Positions 8,201 through 10,087 of a DNA stretch of 10,087 bases are shown piece by piece. The notes under the pieces were generated by a model. It saw only the letters and a program-made list of their open reading frames with translations. It was not told the DNA's origin and searched no databases. The first letter of the stretch is position 1, and each line of letters begins with the position of its first letter. The stretch lies in NCBI GenBank assembly GCA_000787465.1, contig JSYX01000260.1, forward strand, positions 1-10,087, in the 5' to 3' direction. The translations under genes and the position numbers were made by a program. The DNA comes from Thermomucor indicae-seudaticae (lineage: Eukaryota > Mucoromycota > Mucoromycetes > Mucorales > Lichtheimiaceae).

Positions 8201-9886
8201 TGGCGGTCGATGGCACACGATAGCAAGTCTTTTTGGAACTGAATTCATGCCCCACAGACTTCATGATATCCTCTGTAATCGGCCACAGCCGCAAGTTGTG
8301 ATCTTTGGACCAGGTTACAAGTTGAAATTCACGGTCGTCTACAGCTTGTAGTTTAAGCAAGAACCAAATCATAGACATAGAGAGAGAGAACACATTCACC
8401 TCCATCGGTCGCGGTGCCACCCTTCCAGCGCCAAACAAATTCCTTGACCGTATCTGTATGGCCATTGAACGCGTGCACGGGCTTTTCAGGTGATGCCCGG
8501 CTATACATATAAAGCGCATTCTCGGTACGTTGAGGCATGGTAAGAACACCGTTCCCAAATGGTGTATTTCTTGCACGCCAGACCGGCGTGTTGGTCATGA
8601 TGACTTCCTGCGCTTGCTCCGGTGTATGGATATTCCAGTACTTTGTTCGTTTGTTTGTTTGAACGATGTCTGTCTGTCTGTGGCCCTCGACGATAACAGA
8701 CTCACCTTCACAAGTTGATCCAGACTGCAAGTAACAATATCATGATCATTCTGTCTGCTCCAATCAATACCGTAAATCTTTTTCGTGTGAGCCTCGATGC
8801 TTGTCAAGGGAATAGCACCTTTCTAAACAGCACATCGTCAACACTGATACATCGGCTTCTGTTATCAGGAAGGAACACCAACCCGTATGTCCCATATCTT
8901 GACGTCCTTGTCGTGAGCCGAAGCAAGTAAATACTCGCTCTTGCGGTTAAACTTGACCTGCGTGGTGGCGGCTATAACCTCAGAAATGATGAATTTGCAT
9001 AGATCGAAAAACGAACAGAGCATGCGTTTTTATTTCGCTTATACCGTTCCAAGATGTAAACGAACTAGCGGGACGAAGAGGCTGTCCACTGTCATCCAAG
9101 GTTTGTTGTTTAGCAGATCGCAAATCCCACAAGTGCACATAGGTATCCACCGAACAAGTAGCCAAGAGATCAGGATGATGCGGGGACCAGTTGATATCTG
9201 AGATGGCGCGTGAATGGGCATGCAACACGTATTCAATTGCTTCGGATCCAGTGTAGTTGAGGTTCCAAACCAATAGCTTTTGATTCGACTAGAATGCCAA
9301 TCCATATATTATATCACTTATCCATTTTCCCCACCTTCCAGCCTGTTCATCATACCGTTGACGCCACCCAGGATTCTCGGGAAATGTATGGACTCCACTG
9401 TACGTCAGCCACTTCCCACTTGGACATGTGGGGAAGGATACGCGGCATTAGCCAAGGATCTTCCAGGTCAATGATAATCAAGCCTTGGCGTCTAAATACA
9501 CAATAATGGTTCAACCCTGGCTGGCCTTTCTCCGTTCCTCACTCTCTTTGTTACCCTGCAAGCACAACGTCTCTACATGAGGGGCTGATACTCATACTAC
9601 CCACCGAATGATGCAGTCGAATTTCAAGGGTTTGATAAAACGTATCCTCCTGAAGCTGCGACCGTGTTGGCGTGGCCGGCGAAGGATTACGTTTACTATA
9701 AGAGCGGGGTCGTTGTGCTGGCATGGCCGACTGTTGCTGTTGCTGTTGCTGCTGTACTTGCTGTTGTTGTTCCTGTAGTTGCTGGTGCCAAGCCAATGAG
9801 CTTAATGGGAAATCGAATGGCAATCGTTGCTGTGAGGATCGTCTACTCCCCAGATCTGGCCGAGAGCGTTCATTGCTTTCGGACAT
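5033..9886 (-). CDS. WDR59/Mtc5 (Sea3) homologue, SEA/GATOR2 subunit
   Basis: GATOR2 (SEACAT in yeast) activates TORC1 on the vacuole or lysosome when amino acids are present, by opposing GATOR1. Exons, reading down the minus strand: 9886-9555, 9491-9356, 9288-9045, 8971-8883, 8822-8706, 8640-8400, 8338-7812, 7752-7236, 7180-6834, 6766-6624, 6551-6177, 6117-6033, 5974-5033. Together they make 4095 nt, 1364 residues, with no frame error. Seven WD40 blades lie at about residues 90-410, an RWD domain at about 535-642 (ending CLEPCIRYLLG), the PFPR block after it, HPFGRKL near 1013, and a Cys/His zinc domain at about 1286-1356 (CGHGGH, CPTGCGC). The C-terminus closely resembles WDR59 rather than WDR24 or MIOS. 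The start is the only ATG after an in-frame upstream TAA. It is longer than human WDR59 (about 970 residues) because of Gln, Asn, Thr and Ser-rich inserts. The gene appears intact. Confidence 0.93.
8641..8705 (-). other. Intron 5 of the WDR59 homologue, microsatellite-bearing
   Basis: A 65-nt intron with a GTGAGT donor and ACAAAG acceptor, placed between the codons for LVK and YWN of WD40 blade 5. It contains two short tandem arrays, (CAGA)n and (CAAA)n on the minus strand, at about 8646-8682. The other introns are 9554-9492, 9355-9289, 9044-8972, 8882-8823, 8399-8339, 7811-7753, 7235-7181, 6833-6767, 6623-6552, 6176-6118 and 6032-5975. All are GT..AG and 55-73 nt long. Confidence 0.85.
9725..9786 (-). 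repeat. Polyglutamine tract in WDR59 N-terminus
   Basis: CAA/CAG repeats encode runs of five, then three, then eight glutamines with single-residue breaks, ahead of the first WD40 blade. Mixed codons suggest an older tract, but length variation between strains is likely. Such tracts are common in fungal regulatory proteins and are not part of the WD40 fold. Confidence 0.85.
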
Positions 9887-10087
9887 TGCAAACTTCCAGA
9901 GAGCGGAAAGTCTCAGGTTTTACGCGATTTTGATCGGCTAGTGAAACCACAGCTTTATTCAATATAAGAATTAAGGAATGTGTAATAGAGCATATTACAA
10001 TACTGTTTATTGATTGAACATTTGCGTCACTCGAAATACATTCTACATCAACTGCAAGCCGAATTTGCGCTAACATACGATCAAACA
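9887..10087 (-). promoter_or_regulatory. Upstream region of the WDR59 homologue
   Basis: About 200 bases upstream of the ATG. On the minus strand an in-frame TAA lies roughly 45 nt before the start, with no ATG between, which fixes the start codon. I see no clear TATA box or known regulatory motif. An open minus-strand frame (10076-9870) overlaps the start in another frame and has no protein-like features. Confidence 0.4.

Noticed and set aside
8644..8682. Short tandem GTTT and GTCT runs as a possible CRISPR-like or regulatory array
   Set aside because: They are simple microsatellites within a 65-nt intron, with no spacer structure.
9664..9941. Cys-rich and Ala/Val-rich plus-strand frames at 9664-9941
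   Set aside because: Their composition is produced by reading the CAA/CAG polyglutamine tract on the wrong strand.

Overview
The window is eukaryotic and looks fungal. The evidence is a minus-strand gene broken by twelve very short introns (55-73 nt) with GT..AG ends, polyglutamine runs, and a gene of the conserved SEA/GATOR2 nutrient-sensing complex. The short introns, moderate base composition and a large Fanzor-type gene would fit an early-diverging fungus such as Mucoromycota. That placement is inference; nothing in the window proves it.

Layout. Positions 1-1019 have no recognisable gene. They hold a cluster of GGTTTCGGTT-type hairpins (258-420), a separate 78-bp MITE-like palindrome (467-544), and the likely leader of the next gene with a candidate 5' UTR intron (959-1016). 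Positions 1020-4681 (+) hold a Fanzor-type gene, the eukaryotic relative of transposon TnpB RNA-guided nucleases. Its C-terminal half shows RuvC-I (GTDPG), a C4 zinc ribbon, RuvC-III (NRD) and a glutamate at the alternative position described for Fanzors (NEYRSSQTC). A clear 60-nt spliceosomal intron (3893-3952) lies between RuvC-I and the zinc ribbon. The reading frame is interrupted by three frame changes and two in-frame TGA codons. Short non-consensus introns could explain some of the frame changes but not the TGA at 3578-3580, so the copy is probably a recently decayed pseudogene with its catalytic residues still in place.

Positions 4682-5032 separate two convergent genes. They contain an interrupted inverted repeat (4751-4801 with 4875-4911) just 70 nt after the Fanzor stop, where a guide (omega/fRNA) scaffold or transposon right end would be expected. 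Positions 5033-9886 (-) carry a complete gene for a WDR59/Mtc5 (Sea3) homologue. Thirteen exons, reconstructed by hand, total 4095 nt and give 1364 residues with no frame error: an N-terminal seven-blade WD40 propeller, an RWD domain, a helical region and a C-terminal Cys/His RING-like zinc domain. The final ~200 bases are its upstream region.

The two genes are functionally unrelated. One is a housekeeping TORC1 regulator; the other is a selfish or formerly selfish nuclease gene lying tail to tail with it.
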